From Sphaerulina vaccinii (lineage: Eukaryota > Ascomycota > Dothideomycetes > Mycosphaerellales > Mycosphaerellaceae), in the NCBI GenBank assembly GCA_022570795.1, contig JAKUDP010000009.1, positions 1,116,001 to 1,180,000 on the forward strand: a DNA stretch of 64,000 bases, read 5' to 3'. Shown here piece after piece: positions 55,028 through 64,000 of this stretch. The first letter of the stretch is position 1, and every line of letters begins with the position of its first letter. The notes beneath the pieces are model-generated. The model saw only the letters and a list, made by a program, of their open reading frames with translations, was not told the origin of the DNA and did not search any database. The position numbers and the translations under genes were made by a program.

Positions 55028-56564
55028 ATCAGTCAAGCAATGGATTGTTGTACAGATAGATAGAAAGAGCATTGAACATGTTTCTGACCAAGCCATATGG
55101 CCACGACATTGATGATTGTATAAGTACACTCCGATCGCACGATTTGGACACCAGGCCAACTCGATATTCTCTACTTCTATGACAGATGCCTCCAGGCAAC
55201 AGGACTGCCCGACCCGCAGCCACTCAAATTGCACGTCAAAGCCACTTGTTCTTCGGCGAACAATCAAGGACGACAAACTCATTGGCGAAACCCGTAGTGC
55301 CGCTAGTGACTGCCCGTTGCAGCCGTTGGTCTCCGCTGTTCATTACAGCAGTGGAAGCTCTCAAGGTTCTGGAGGTACCTTCATATCTCATCTCAGGTAC
55401 TGATTGAACGCTACACAAGACCAGCTGTCGACATCCTACGTTGGACATGTAGCCCATCAGGAACTGCTTGGGCATCGAAGATTGACGCAGCTGATGGTTT
55501 CAGTGCCTAACATCTCACGAACTTTCCACGACCTTGGCGACACGAATATGGCACTATCTTGGCTCATAAGCTGAAGTTTGGTTAAAGACGAGCTTACGCT
55601 GCAGGAATAAGCTCCTGTTAAGAGTAATGTCGAGCAGCTTCTAACCGCGTCTTGAGCTGGACTCGCGCCCCTTCCTGCGCATCGGCGCGAGAGATCCTCC
55701 AACACTTTGCTATTGCTCAATAGCTCATTATCAGCATGACATATAATTTACAGCGGTAAAGGGGCTCCCTTCGACTCCGATGGCATAAGGTCACGGAGCT
55801 TATGCAATGATGTATCAGGAAAGGACTATGAGTAAACTTGGCCGGCGAATTTAGAATGCACATCATGTTGTTTCATTCAGCATGGACAACAGAGGCGGCA
55901 CATCGAAAGTGAAGCAGACATACTCCGGCATGCTACTATCGAGGCACGGCCACTCATATCCGAACGGAGCTGTGACCAGGATCTGCATGTTTACTTCGGC
56001 CTCGAGACGAGGCAAATATATGTATTTCAGCAAAGCAAATCCACGTCATTTCTATTTTCTTCTTCCACACTACACGGCACGCCCATCCGAGTTCGACCCG
56101 TTTGTTTCTGGCGCCCTGCGGCATGTATTTGTTGTGACTGCGAACACGGCCTTCGGATTTTAGTAAGTATCTTGCTCGTGAATCATGCTAACTAAGCGTC
56201 CGTTGTTTGCACCATCTTCACAGACCCAATGTAAGTGGCGCATCTCCGTCCCCTTCTGCTTCGCCTCTACTATACCTGTTGTTCGTTCTCCTTCATCTGG
56301 AGAGGTCACGCAAGCATCGGAGGCCATTCTCGTTGCAGACAGTGGATGTTGGAGAGTCAATCCATCAATACAGACATATCTCTGTTCACAAACGATCACT
56401 CAGCCATCGCATTGCCAGAGCGCAGAGCCATTGGTTTGGGTCTGCAGGCAGGCTGTCTGCCATTGCTGCTGCACACAAGGCGCTCATCATGCAGTCCATA
56501 CTGCAATTCAAGAGGTTCAGAAAGACGGTGGAAGCACAACTTGAACGAGATCGTCTCAGGTTAG
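55028..56564. other. Intergenic; probably contains the unresolved 5' exon(s) of the MFS gene
   Basis: About 1.5 kb. The first 1.1 kb shows no recognisable gene; a frame at 55882-56163 is weak. From about 56185 to 56560 all three plus frames stay open, and good intron signals occur (GTAAGT at 56164 with GCTAAC and CACAG ending at 56222; GTAAGT at 56231). The start of the MFS transporter must lie here, but I could not fix it. Confidence 0.4.
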
Positions 56565-58389
56565 AGCAGACCAGAATCACCAATATCGCATGAGAGTAAG
56601 CAGGATGAAGAGAAGGATGTCGAGCGAGGATCTGCGACAAAAGCACAACCACCAAAGGAAGAGCACGAGGAGCCGGCGGAGTTGCCAGGTCTCGACGACG
56701 ACGATGAGGAGGACGACGACGATTTCGAGCTTCAAGCCAACCGCACCTTGTCAAGGATCAGTACGCAAAGGAGTGCAGGTGGAGCACTAGGTCAAATTCT
56801 GACTGGAGTCGAAGTACGGAGAAGAACTACAAAAGAGGGAGGCGACGGCAATGTCTTTGTGGTAGGGTACGAAGGGCCGGACGATCCCAACGACCCCCAC
56901 AACTGGCCACTCTGGCAGCGAATACGATGTACCATGCTTGTAGCATCTGTAGGCTGTGTAGTTGGTATCGCATCTGCCATCGACTCCAGTGCTTTGACAC
57001 CGGCAGCAGAAGAGTTCCACGTTGCTGAGGTGGTTGAGAGCATGGCTACAGGACTCTTCTTGATCGGATTCGGACTCGGAGCACTCTTCGCAGGGCCCAT
57101 TAGTGAAACGGTCGGCCGCAATCCCGTGTATATCACAACGCTGGCCATCTACATGATCTGGATCATGGCCTCAGCCCTCTCTCCGAACATTGGTGCTCAA
57201 CTTGCATTCCGATTTCTTGCTGGCTTGTTTGGTTCCACACCTCTCACCTGTGCAGGAGGCAGCATTTCGGATCTCTGGAATCCACTTGAGCGTGTATTCG
57301 CGTTTCCGGTCTTCGCAAATGCGGCTTTCACTGGTCCTCTTCTTGGTCCTATAATGGGAGGATATATTGCATCTACTGGTGTGCTCAGCTGGCGATGGGT
57401 GGAATGGATCACACTGATCATCTCTGGGCTTGTCCTCGTTCTTGTCGTTCTATTCCAGCCAGAGACTTTTTCTCAGACCTTGCTCAAGTGGAAAGCCCAA
57501 CATCTTCGGGAGCTTACGGGAGATGACAGATATCGAGCCGCCATTGAAGTTCGCAGCGACTCGCTCGCCTCAAGGCTCAGGCGAGCTTTGTACCGACCAT
57601 TCCTGCTTACTTTTCCGGAGCCCATCATCATTCTTCTAGTAAGTGAATTAGCATATGATCCACGGGCGTCTCGTCGAACTCGAGCACCGAGCTCAAAGGC
57701 AGCGTTCCCAACTTGCAGAGATACTTCCTAACTTATTTCTTTAGGCACTATACCTCACTGTCATCTATATCATCCTCTTCACTTTCCTGGACGGCTACAC
57801 CTACATCTTCACAGACACATATGGTATCTCGGACGGACTGACGGGCGTTTGCTTTGTTGGCATCATACTGGGCTTATGTGGAGCAAGTGCACTTGTACCT
57901 TTGATTTACAAATGGGCCAAGCGTGATTTGGCAAAGATCCAGGAACAAGGTGGCACTCGTCTTCCACCAGAGTTTCGATTGTGGTTCTCTATGCTGGGCG
58001 GCTCTTTGGCGATTCCGGTATCGATTTTCTGGATGGCATGGACTGCCTATCCACACATCAGCATCTGGTCTCCACTGGCTGCGTCTGTCCTGTTCGGATA
58101 TGGCATTTTGTGTGTGTTCATCACTTGCTACCAGTACATCATCGATTCTTACGAGACTTTTGCGGCGAGTGCTTTGGCATCCATTACTCTGATCCGATAC
58201 ATTGCGGCTGGAAGCATGACTATTGTCGGCATTCCCTTTTACGAGAACTTGGGAGTGCACTACACCTTGACCATTCTTGCGTGTATCTCGGTACCTTTGG
58301 TGCCAGTGCCATATATCTTCTACAAGTATGGGCCTTGGATCAGGTCCAAGAGCAAGTATGCTATCAACGAAAGTGTGGGTGGGAAGTAA
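56565..58389 (+). CDS. MFS transporter, DHA1-type multidrug/polyamine-like (5' end unresolved)
   Basis: The frame is open from 56565, and exons 56565-57638 and 57745-58389 (intron 106 nt, phase 0) give about 572 residues. No ATG precedes the first helix in this frame, so an upstream exon must supply the start. The N-terminal tail is acidic and disordered (ELPGLDDDDEEDDDDFELQA, then ANRTLSRIST). The domain begins with DPNDPHNWPLWQRIR, typical of fungal DHA1 drug:H+ antiporters. GLFLIGFGLGALFAGPISET and VGRNPVYI lie near the motif A region, and GPLLGPIMGGYIA is motif C-like. Twelve helices fit, with YEPxxLLxS-like spacing replaced by FTFLDGYTYIFTDTYG. It ends in a basic tail. The likely role is export of small molecules at the plasma membrane; the substrate is unknown. 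Confidence 0.85.
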
Positions 58390-59098
58390 AAACATTTCCC
58401 GGGGTCTCGCTGACCTTGAGGCTACTGGAACGAGTCGGCCATAGCCAGACCAGCTAAGACTAGGTCTATCTTTCGGAGATACTACTTGACACAATTCCTA
58501 CTTTAGCGATGGCGTTGGAACAGAGATTGCAGAGATACCATTTCGACAGATTGCATAGCACAGTAGCATAGCATAGCATTGCGTAGAACAACTACCCCAG
58601 ACCAGTAATGCCTCAACGAGCTAGAACCGCTACCTGACGGCAAGCTCTCCACGATGAAGAAGGCCCGACTACGGGTCAGCTCTGGACTGACGCCAGTGCA
58701 TGCACTTCGTGCCTGGTATAGCGTAACAAATATCAGCATGAATAGCACTTGGCGGTCTTGTCATCGCTTTGTCTCGCATGCCAGCATTTGCGGCGAATTG
58801 GGAAGCTCATAGCGAACTCCAGAGCATCAGCCGTAACGTCAGTTAGCTTCACGTTTCAAGGACAAGTGAGAACATTGTTGGTTCACTTCTTCGAGATGTA
58901 CAAAAGGTAGGAACGATCCCCACAGTAGTGACGCATCTAAAGCTTCAAGGTTCCTGGTCAGGTACAGCTGCCGGAAAGATGTTCTCACCTAACAAACTCC
59001 TCCAACTACTTCTTATCTCTACCATCACAACAACTGCAACAGCTTCTGCACCTCCGACGTACTCAACAACACCATACTCAATTAGTACAGCTGACACC
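58390..59098. other. Intergenic
   Basis: About 700 bp between the MFS gene and the ABM protein. It contains the small AGCAT repeat at 58565. An in-frame upstream ATG at 58979 could extend the next gene. Confidence 0.45.
58565..58579. repeat. AGCAT tandem repeat, 3 copies
   Basis: Three perfect AGCAT units lie in noncoding sequence; related GCATA units recur near 61821. There is no evident role. Confidence 0.75.
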
Positions 59099-59581
59099 AT
59101 GGCCTACACTCTCGTCGTGCACCTGCACGCCAAAGAAGGCGAGGGAGTTGTCGAAAAGCTCAAGGCAAAGCTGCAAGAGGCTAGTCAGGTCTACTCGAAG
59201 GATAAGGAGACATTGGGATGGTATGTACAGTCAATGGCATGATACAAGCTCGCAAGGACTAATCGACTTTAGGTTCGTCATGCAGGACCACATTGACCTA
59301 CGATCATTCACCATTGTGGAGAGATATGTCAACGAGAGTTCGCAGAAGTACTTCACTTCATTTCACTACTTGTGAATGTTACAGGACTGACATTCGATAG
59401 GTACCACCTCGAGAATCCATACTGGCAGACATTCGACCCATACGTCAAGCCTTTGCTTGACCGCGAGATGGACCTGCGCCGCTTCAATGAACTTGACACA
59501 AGCAAGGAGGTCAAGGTTGTGACTGATGAGAGCGTCTGGGCCAATGTTACAGAGTACCAGACTAAGAACTCTCAGAGTTAA
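59099..59581 (+). CDS. ABM-domain (antibiotic biosynthesis monooxygenase-like) protein
   Basis: Exons 59099-59220, 59273-59347 and 59401-59581 (introns 52 and 53 nt) give 125 residues. The dimeric alpha/beta-barrel fold shows as MAYTLVVHLHAKEGEGVVEK, LQEASQVYSKDKETLGWFVM, FTIVERYVNESSQKYH, then LENPYWQTFDPYVKPLL and a closing NELDTSKEV. Small ABM proteins include quinone-forming oxygenases and stress proteins; this short fungal type has no assigned reaction. An in-frame ATG at 58979 would add a hydrophobic leader (MFSPNKLLQLLLISTI...) resembling a signal peptide, so a secreted or organellar form is possible. The shorter start is preferred because it matches the family N-terminus. Confidence 0.85.
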
Positions 59582-59689
59582 GTGAGGAAGGATGTGAGCG
59601 GCGTCGAACAACTCCGGGTGACTTCTTCGTGCTGGTGCATATCTGCTCTGCTCTCTGCAGAAACGGCAGACGGTAGCTAATTGAAGCCT

Positions 59690-61513
59690 TCACACTAAAA
59701 CAAATCTCATGGCCACAATCACCTCGTCCTCCTCGAACGCGCCAGGTCTTGTCTTAGCAATTTGGCGTTGAGCATTTCCCTTGGCATAGCTGATTACAGA
59801 ACCATGGCATTCTTCAGGATGTCGGAAAGCAGCAACTGCTTCTTCGGTTGTTTGATCATCGAGCTTTCCTGGCTTGTGAGAGGTCTTTCGAGCGGACGAG
59901 GTACGAGCCACTGGCGTGGTCACTCCATCTCGCTGTGGTGTCCGCGCCACAGAGCTGCTGGATCCTAGTGTCGGTGTATCAGCACGTTCATCCACTCTCG
60001 GAGCAGAGTATGACGCGATGCGCTTGACCAAGCTTCCTCGTGGCGCAGCGCCATAGTCGACAGCTAGGCTGGTGCGAGAGTCTTGCTCGCTGCCGACTTG
60101 AGGCTGAGGCTGAGAAGCAGCTGTCGGCGGCGTGGGTGCTGCGCTGAGGTTGGAATTGTAACCCTTCATCTTGAGCTTGAATGGCTTGCTGGGGCGAGGT
60201 GGCGTAGAGTGCTCGAGGGGGAAATCTTGCTGAAGCTTCTCTACCATAGCTGCTCGATTCTTTGGAGTCATCTTCTGCAAGTCTGTGATTCTCCTGGTCA
60301 ACGATCTGCTTCCCTTCTCGGTGCCTCTCCGATCCTGGAAGTTCTCAACCATAGCATCCTGTCGCCAGGCTATACCATTCTTTTCCGCGAAGTCCTTAGC
60401 AGCTTGCTCCGTCGCGGTCATCAGCTTCGACGGTCGAACTTTGGGAGCGTTCAGCTTCAGTTTCGGCTTGCTGGGCTGGATTACCGCCAGCGGAACGTCC
60501 GAAGAGGTGGAGGGCGGCTCGGGAGCAGCATATGGGAGTGGAGGCTTAGCTTGTGTTGCGCCCTGCCTATCCGCGAATGGATCTTCTTCTTCTGCTGGAG
60601 TTCTTCGCGGCAAAGGTGAAGACGACCTGCTGTCCATTACAGTCGAATCGTCGCCATCGGCACATCCGAGTACCCGCTTATGCCCTGGCGAGCTCTCATG
60701 CTGGGGAGAGGTTTGCCGTCCTTGAAGCATGTTGTCAATGCTGTACTTCTCACTTCTCAAGCGAGTCGGCCGTGCGATGTATCCAGCAGACCCAACGTCT
60801 TTGACACCTGAGCCAGCAACGATGATGACGTCTACTATACCCATATGAGCCTTGTTGTTCAGACATGTAGGAAGTGATATATCTGCAAGCGCAGCAAGGA
60901 AGTCGGCAGAAGGTTGATGGTCTCCCCACTCATTGACACCACGCAGGCGGACCTCGTTCTTGAGTGATGCAGACGCACTACTCCAGCGTTCCTCCGCGCT
61001 TAGCTTACTAGGTGGAAGCGCTGACGAAGGCTGGTAAGTCCACGGCTTCTCCACCTGTCGATGAATCCGAGTGCCGTCGGCAGTATAAGTGGCTACCATA
61101 CGTTGCTTGCTAGAACTGAAGAGGTGGCAATCAGACAGCGCGCCATTCAGATACACCTCGATCTTCAAACCCTTGGTACCCTCGTGCGTTGACTCGTTGG
61201 TGGCCACAGCAAGGCGTAGAGCTCGCGGCTTTCGTGGCGTCAGTGAGACATAGCCACTCTTCTCCTCGCTCACCTCGAACATCATAAAGGCAATGTCTTC
61301 GTGCTCGCCAACATACTGGAGGACTTTATGATCGCTGCCACCGGCATTTATGGGACGACCAACGAGCGGTGTCCCGGCGGCAAGGACTTCGTCCACTCGT
61401 TGATCGTCGCGCGCCTGTTCCTTGCCCATCTGTAGTTTTATCGTCCTGGAGAGGCTGGTATCGAGGTCCGCTGTCAGGAGCGAGGCCTCCACGCCACGGG
61501 ACCGGAAACGCAT
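59690..61513 (-). CDS. Hypothetical protein of 607 residues
   Basis: A single-exon frame opens at ATG 61513 (MRFRSRGVEASLL). Residues 1-190 look folded, with beta-rich segments (IAFMMFEVSEEKSGYVSL, ALRLAVATN, IEVYLNGALSDCHLF) and a second short ordered piece near 225 (MGIVDVIIVAGSGVKDVG). Residues 260-607 are disordered, with Pro/Ser/Lys-rich stretches (KPKLKLNAPKVRPSKL) and a small helical block beginning RSLTRRITDLQKMTPKNRAA near 430. No signal peptide or membrane helix is seen. I do not recognise the family. The architecture, an N-terminal domain plus a long charged tail, suggests a nuclear or scaffold protein, but that is a guess. Confidence 0.7.
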   Translation of the reverse strand: MRFRSRGVEASLLTADLDTSLSRTIKLQMGKEQARDDQRVDEVLAAGTPLVGRPINAGGSDHKVLQYVGEHEDIAFMMFEVSEEKSGYVSLTPRKPRALRLAVATNESTHEGTKGLKIEVYLNGALSDCHLFSSSKQRMVATYTADGTRIHRQVEKPWTYQPSSALPPSKLSAEERWSSASASLKNEVRLRGVNEWGDHQPSADFLAALADISLPTCLNNKAHMGIVDVIIVAGSGVKDVGSAGYIARPTRLRSEKYSIDNMLQGRQTSPQHESSPGHKRVLGCADGDDSTVMDSRSSSPLPRRTPAEEEDPFADRQGATQAKPPLPYAAPEPPSTSSDVPLAVIQPSKPKLKLNAPKVRPSKLMTATEQAAKDFAEKNGIAWRQDAMVENFQDRRGTEKGSRSLTRRITDLQKMTPKNRAAMVEKLQQDFPLEHSTPPRPSKPFKLKMKGYNSNLSAAPTPPTAASQPQPQVGSEQDSRTSLAVDYGAAPRGSLVKRIASYSAPRVDERADTPTLGSSSSVARTPQRDGVTTPVARTSSARKTSHKPGKLDDQTTEEAVAAFRHPEECHGSVISYAKGNAQRQIAKTRPGAFEEDEVIVAMRFVLV

Positions 61514-61892
61514 GATCTCGTCGAGTCGCTCTGTTCGTGGTGTTCAAGCTTGTACTGCATGTTTTGCATTGTCTGCGAGCACGTTTGAACAGCTCGCGCG
61601 AATACCACGAAACACTCGCGTCTCGCCGGGGTGCCATGCAACCGTTTCCACTAGCTTCCTTTCCGAACGCCTTCACTTCCACCTGGCACTAGGAAAGTCC
61701 TCTAGACCGTGGCCTTCACTCCTCGAGGCACTCATTTTTAGAATGCTTATTGAAGTGCGCTATCGGTCCTCAACTATGCTGTGGCTGGACTGGCTTATAT
61801 TGCCAAAGTCTGCTAACAGATAGCATAGCATAGACCCTCGAAATGTCAAGACCATCTCTCGTCTCTGGTCAGTCGCAGCTTGTACAGTCGCT
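61514..61892. other. Intergenic
   Basis: This 379 bp lies between two same-strand genes. No gene or clear motif was seen. Confidence 0.45.
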
Positions 61893-62711
61893 TCACCCTC
61901 GTCCCTCCGTAATGATGCCAATGGATGGCTGTTCCAAACTGTCTCCAAGCTCAACTATCGTAGCATCATAGACTCTAGCAATCTTCAGATTGAAGTCGTT
62001 GTCATCCTCATCGTCCAGCCCATCATTCTCAGCATTCTCTAAGACCAGCTCTCCCTCAGTATCTGTGTCCATCCTATCCTCGTCAAGCTCCTCTGCTCCA
62101 GGCTCATCGTACTCAAACTCTCCCTTCTTGAAAGCCTCCACAACACTGACTCTAGTCCTCTCTACCAAACTCCTTATTCTCACCTTCTCGGTCCCGCTCA
62201 CGCCTCTCTCGCCAACGAAACCAGGCAACCTCTCGCCCGTGTCGAGATCTCTTCCTTGCAATAAGCTCGCAAATGCATGATCCAACTTTCCCAATGTCTT
62301 GAACAGACTTCTCGGCGTAGGCGGCATAGCCTGCACGAGATTACCTACCAACAACGCGAGACTGATCAGGTACGGTACCTGTAACGAAGGTGTTCCACTG
62401 ATCCATATCACATTCAGCAATTCTTCTACATCTTTACAGCCCTCTTTCATAGATGCATAGCCTTTCACGTCTCCCCACGTATCCGCTTTATCGCGGTCGA
62501 TGTCCGAGAGCTGGTTTGTTTGTGGTGAAGTACGTTTGGCGAAGCGGCGCTGAATGTGTAGGATTTGCTGGTCGACATAGCGGATGAAGGCGCTTTCTTT
62601 ACTGCCGCCGGGTCTGAGGGGCGATTCGCGTGGATGTGGGAGACGAGTGGCTGCGTTAGAGGAGGCAGTGGATGAGGCTGGAGGCGATAGGATGAAACCA
62701 CCGCCGTTCAT
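61893..62711 (-). CDS. Conserved fungal protein of unknown function
   Basis: The frame is open up to 62813; the ATG at 62711 (MNGGGFILSPPASS) starts the part that looks conserved and gives 272 residues. The N-terminus is Pro/Ser-rich, then ESAFIRYVDQQILHIQRRFA, then a helical region with DVEELLNVIWISGTPSLQVP, YLISLALLVGNLVQ, PRSLFKTLGKLDHAFASLLQ and TEKVRIRSLVERTRVSVVE. A very acidic stretch (EELDEDRMDTDTEGELV) precedes the C-terminus. I recall similar proteins in other ascomycetes, always annotated as hypothetical. The helical core and acidic tail suggest a nuclear partner protein. It lies directly downstream of an Sfr1/Mei5-like gene on the same strand. Confidence 0.7.
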   Translation of the reverse strand: MNGGGFILSPPASSTASSNAATRLPHPRESPLRPGGSKESAFIRYVDQQILHIQRRFAKRTSPQTNQLSDIDRDKADTWGDVKGYASMKEGCKDVEELLNVIWISGTPSLQVPYLISLALLVGNLVQAMPPTPRSLFKTLGKLDHAFASLLQGRDLDTGERLPGFVGERGVSGTEKVRIRSLVERTRVSVVEAFKKGEFEYDEPGAEELDEDRMDTDTEGELVLENAENDGLDDEDDNDFNLKIARVYDATIVELGDSLEQPSIGIITEGRG

Positions 62712-62973
62712 GATTGCGCTCTCAATGTGTCTGTGGTATAGCCTCCAAGTAGAAATGTTTCTGGCGCATGATACAGGATATGGAAAGTAGCAGCACAATT
62801 TGAACGCGCGCATGTGAAAGCTGGAAGTGAAGCTGTGGAAATGACGACAGCGCGTCCGAGCTTCGTATGGTGGTATTATCTATTCGAACGTATGGGTATC
62901 TTTAAAGCAATCATCAAATCGTTCAGTCGTGCGCACATCGTCCCGTGTCGGTTGCAGCAAGGTGATCGATTCA

Positions 62974-63909
62974 TCAAGTCCATTTTTGCATCTGCTTGTC
63001 GTAGCCGATCACAGCCATATCGATATTCAGGCTTCGCAGCATCATGTCCATCGTGAAGGTCTGCAGTCCATTAGTACCCCAACATACTGATGGCGACAAG
63101 TTGTCTCTACTCACATCATCATCCTTCCCATCTTCCTGCCACACCTTGTCCGTTGTCCCTGCATCTTCCATCGGCTTGTCAGGCTCATCCATAGCTTCCA
63201 TAGCCTCTTGCTTCGCCTGCCGTTTCATCTTCTTCCGATACTCTTGCTCGACCTCAGGAAGCTCTTCTCCTTGGGAGTCAAACTCGCAATCTGCATCATC
63301 GTCCACTTCTTCCTCGGGCTCCGCGAAGCCACTAGCTCGCTCGTGCTTCTTCTTTTCCATGTCTCGCCAGGCAGCAGCACCTCCCATTCGACAGACTCTT
63401 TCTTTGACAGAGCCAAAGAGTTCCTCTGCAGCTGACTGTGATGCTAGACGCCATTTCTCCCTGAGCTCCTCCAGATCTGCGTCCGTGGTGGAAGTGGAGA
63501 GTGACTCCGCTTGTTTGAAAGCGTCAAGCTCGTTCTGCACTCTTCGTATCTGTAGCTCTAATGCGCTGATAGCTTTCTGTGCCGCGAGCTCCTCGGGATC
63601 TGCCCTCTTCTTCTTGTGCGTGGGAAATGTGGACGGGGGTTGCTTTCGAAGCGGTGTAGCGGTGATCTTCGTGGCAGGCGTGGGAAGTTTGTCCTTCGCA
63701 ATGGGAAACTCGGCATTGATTGTGTGTGCAAGAGTGCTTGGTATGTATGCTGGAAATGCCGTGTTGACACTGTGGGCGGTGTGCCTCAATGGAGTTTTCG
63801 TTGGTGGCTGAAGAGGCTTCTTAGTCCTCATCGGCGAAACGAACGGCTTCTTCAGCTTCGCAGTTGCATCATTGAGCTTGCGCCTCTTGACTGACAGTGG
63901 GGACGACAT
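62974..63909 (-). CDS. Sfr1/Mei5-like recombination accessory protein
   Basis: Exons on the minus strand are 63115-63909 and 62974-63060 (intron 54 nt: GTGAGT, TACTAATG, CAG), giving 293 residues. The N-terminal half is basic and disordered (MSSPLSVKRRKLNDATAKLK). Then comes a coiled coil (ALELQIRRVQNELDAFKQA), the EELREKWRLASQSAAEELF segment, and RMGGAAAWRDMEKKKHE. The closing FTMDMMLRSLNIDMAVIGYD followed by KQMQKW is typical of the Sfr1/Mei5 family. With Swi5/Sae3 this protein stimulates Rad51/Dmc1 strand exchange in homologous recombination. The 54-nt intron is in frame without stops, so an unspliced form of 311 residues could also be made. A long antisense frame (63044-63811) is a shadow. 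Confidence 0.75.
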   Translation of the reverse strand: MSSPLSVKRRKLNDATAKLKKPFVSPMRTKKPLQPPTKTPLRHTAHSVNTAFPAYIPSTLAHTINAEFPIAKDKLPTPATKITATPLRKQPPSTFPTHKKKRADPEELAAQKAISALELQIRRVQNELDAFKQAESLSTSTTDADLEELREKWRLASQSAAEELFGSVKERVCRMGGAAAWRDMEKKKHERASGFAEPEEEVDDDADCEFDSQGEELPEVEQEYRKKMKRQAKQEAMEAMDEPDKPMEDAGTTDKVWQEDGKDDDVSRDNLSPSVCWGTNGLQTFTMDMMLRSLNIDMAVIGYDKQMQKWT

Positions 63910-64000
63910 GTTATTGGCATGTCGATGTTCTTGATGGAGACTTCAAGGTTGTCGACGCGTGCAAATTTTGGAAGACGCGTTCAGCTATTCGCAGTTCCTA
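63910..64000. other. Upstream flank of the Sfr1/Mei5-like gene
   Basis: The final 91 bases are the promoter-proximal flank of the minus-strand gene; nothing is recognised. Confidence 0.4.

Noticed and set aside
63044..63811. Plus-strand Ser-rich frame of 255 codons
   Set aside because: It is antisense to the Sfr1/Mei5-like gene; the Ser richness mirrors Glu/Lys codons on the other strand.
1..64000. Search by eye for tRNA, rRNA, transposon ends and CRISPR arrays
   Set aside because: No convincing B-box/clover-leaf, terminal inverted repeat, LTR or regular spacer array was found; a covariance-model or repeat search would be decisive.

Overview
This window is nuclear DNA of a filamentous ascomycete. 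Genes are dense and sit on both strands. Introns are mostly 47-70 nt, with GTRAGT-like donors, CTRAC-type branch sites and NAG acceptors. The protein complement is fungal: a PTH11-type receptor, alpha-arrestin, a Flo8/SomA-like LisH factor, TRAPP Bet3, RPB2 and Mcr1. Gene texture suggests a dothideomycete, possibly Mycosphaerellales/Capnodiales, but that placement is inference. No mobile element, CRISPR array, rRNA or tRNA gene was recognised by eye.

Layout. 0-8 kb: a PTH11-like membrane protein cut by the left edge, an Sds3-like deacetylase-complex subunit, a small cysteine-rich secreted protein, and a haem peroxidase gene broken by three +1 shifts. 8-16 kb: phosphoketolase, Rrp7, an atypical kinase-like protein and a multipass membrane protein. 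16-27 kb: the Flo8/SomA-like regulator, Bet3, the U5 snRNP 40K WD protein, mitochondrial processing peptidase beta and SDH4; the last two are divergent and share 607 bp. 28-34 kb: a hypothetical protein, then a catabolic cluster. 34-42 kb: a serine beta-lactamase-like hydrolase, an alkenal/enone reductase, a Baeyer-Villiger-type monooxygenase and an alpha-arrestin. 42-49 kb: a secreted NTF2-like protein, a P450 and a probably peroxisomal acyl-CoA dehydrogenase. 49-64 kb: RPB2, Mcr1, an MFS transporter, an ABM-domain protein, two proteins of unknown function and an Sfr1/Mei5-like recombination factor.

The most coherent system is the 28.9-34.0 kb cluster. 3-Hydroxyanthranilate 3,4-dioxygenase is divergent from a same-strand run of an ACMSD-type decarboxylase, an aminomuconate-semialdehyde-type aldehyde dehydrogenase and a RidA-fold deaminase. 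In that order these enzymes would open the 3-hydroxyanthranilate ring, decarboxylate the product before it cyclises to quinolinate, oxidise the semialdehyde, and deaminate 2-aminomuconate to a 2-oxo dicarboxylate. This would be a tryptophan/kynurenine catabolic branch that competes with NAD synthesis. Enzyme identities come from family resemblance read by eye; the pathway is inferred from co-location.

Exon boundaries below were set by hand from splice signals and reading-frame continuity, so they are predictions. Positions in the 42.56 kb region may be off by 1-2 bases.
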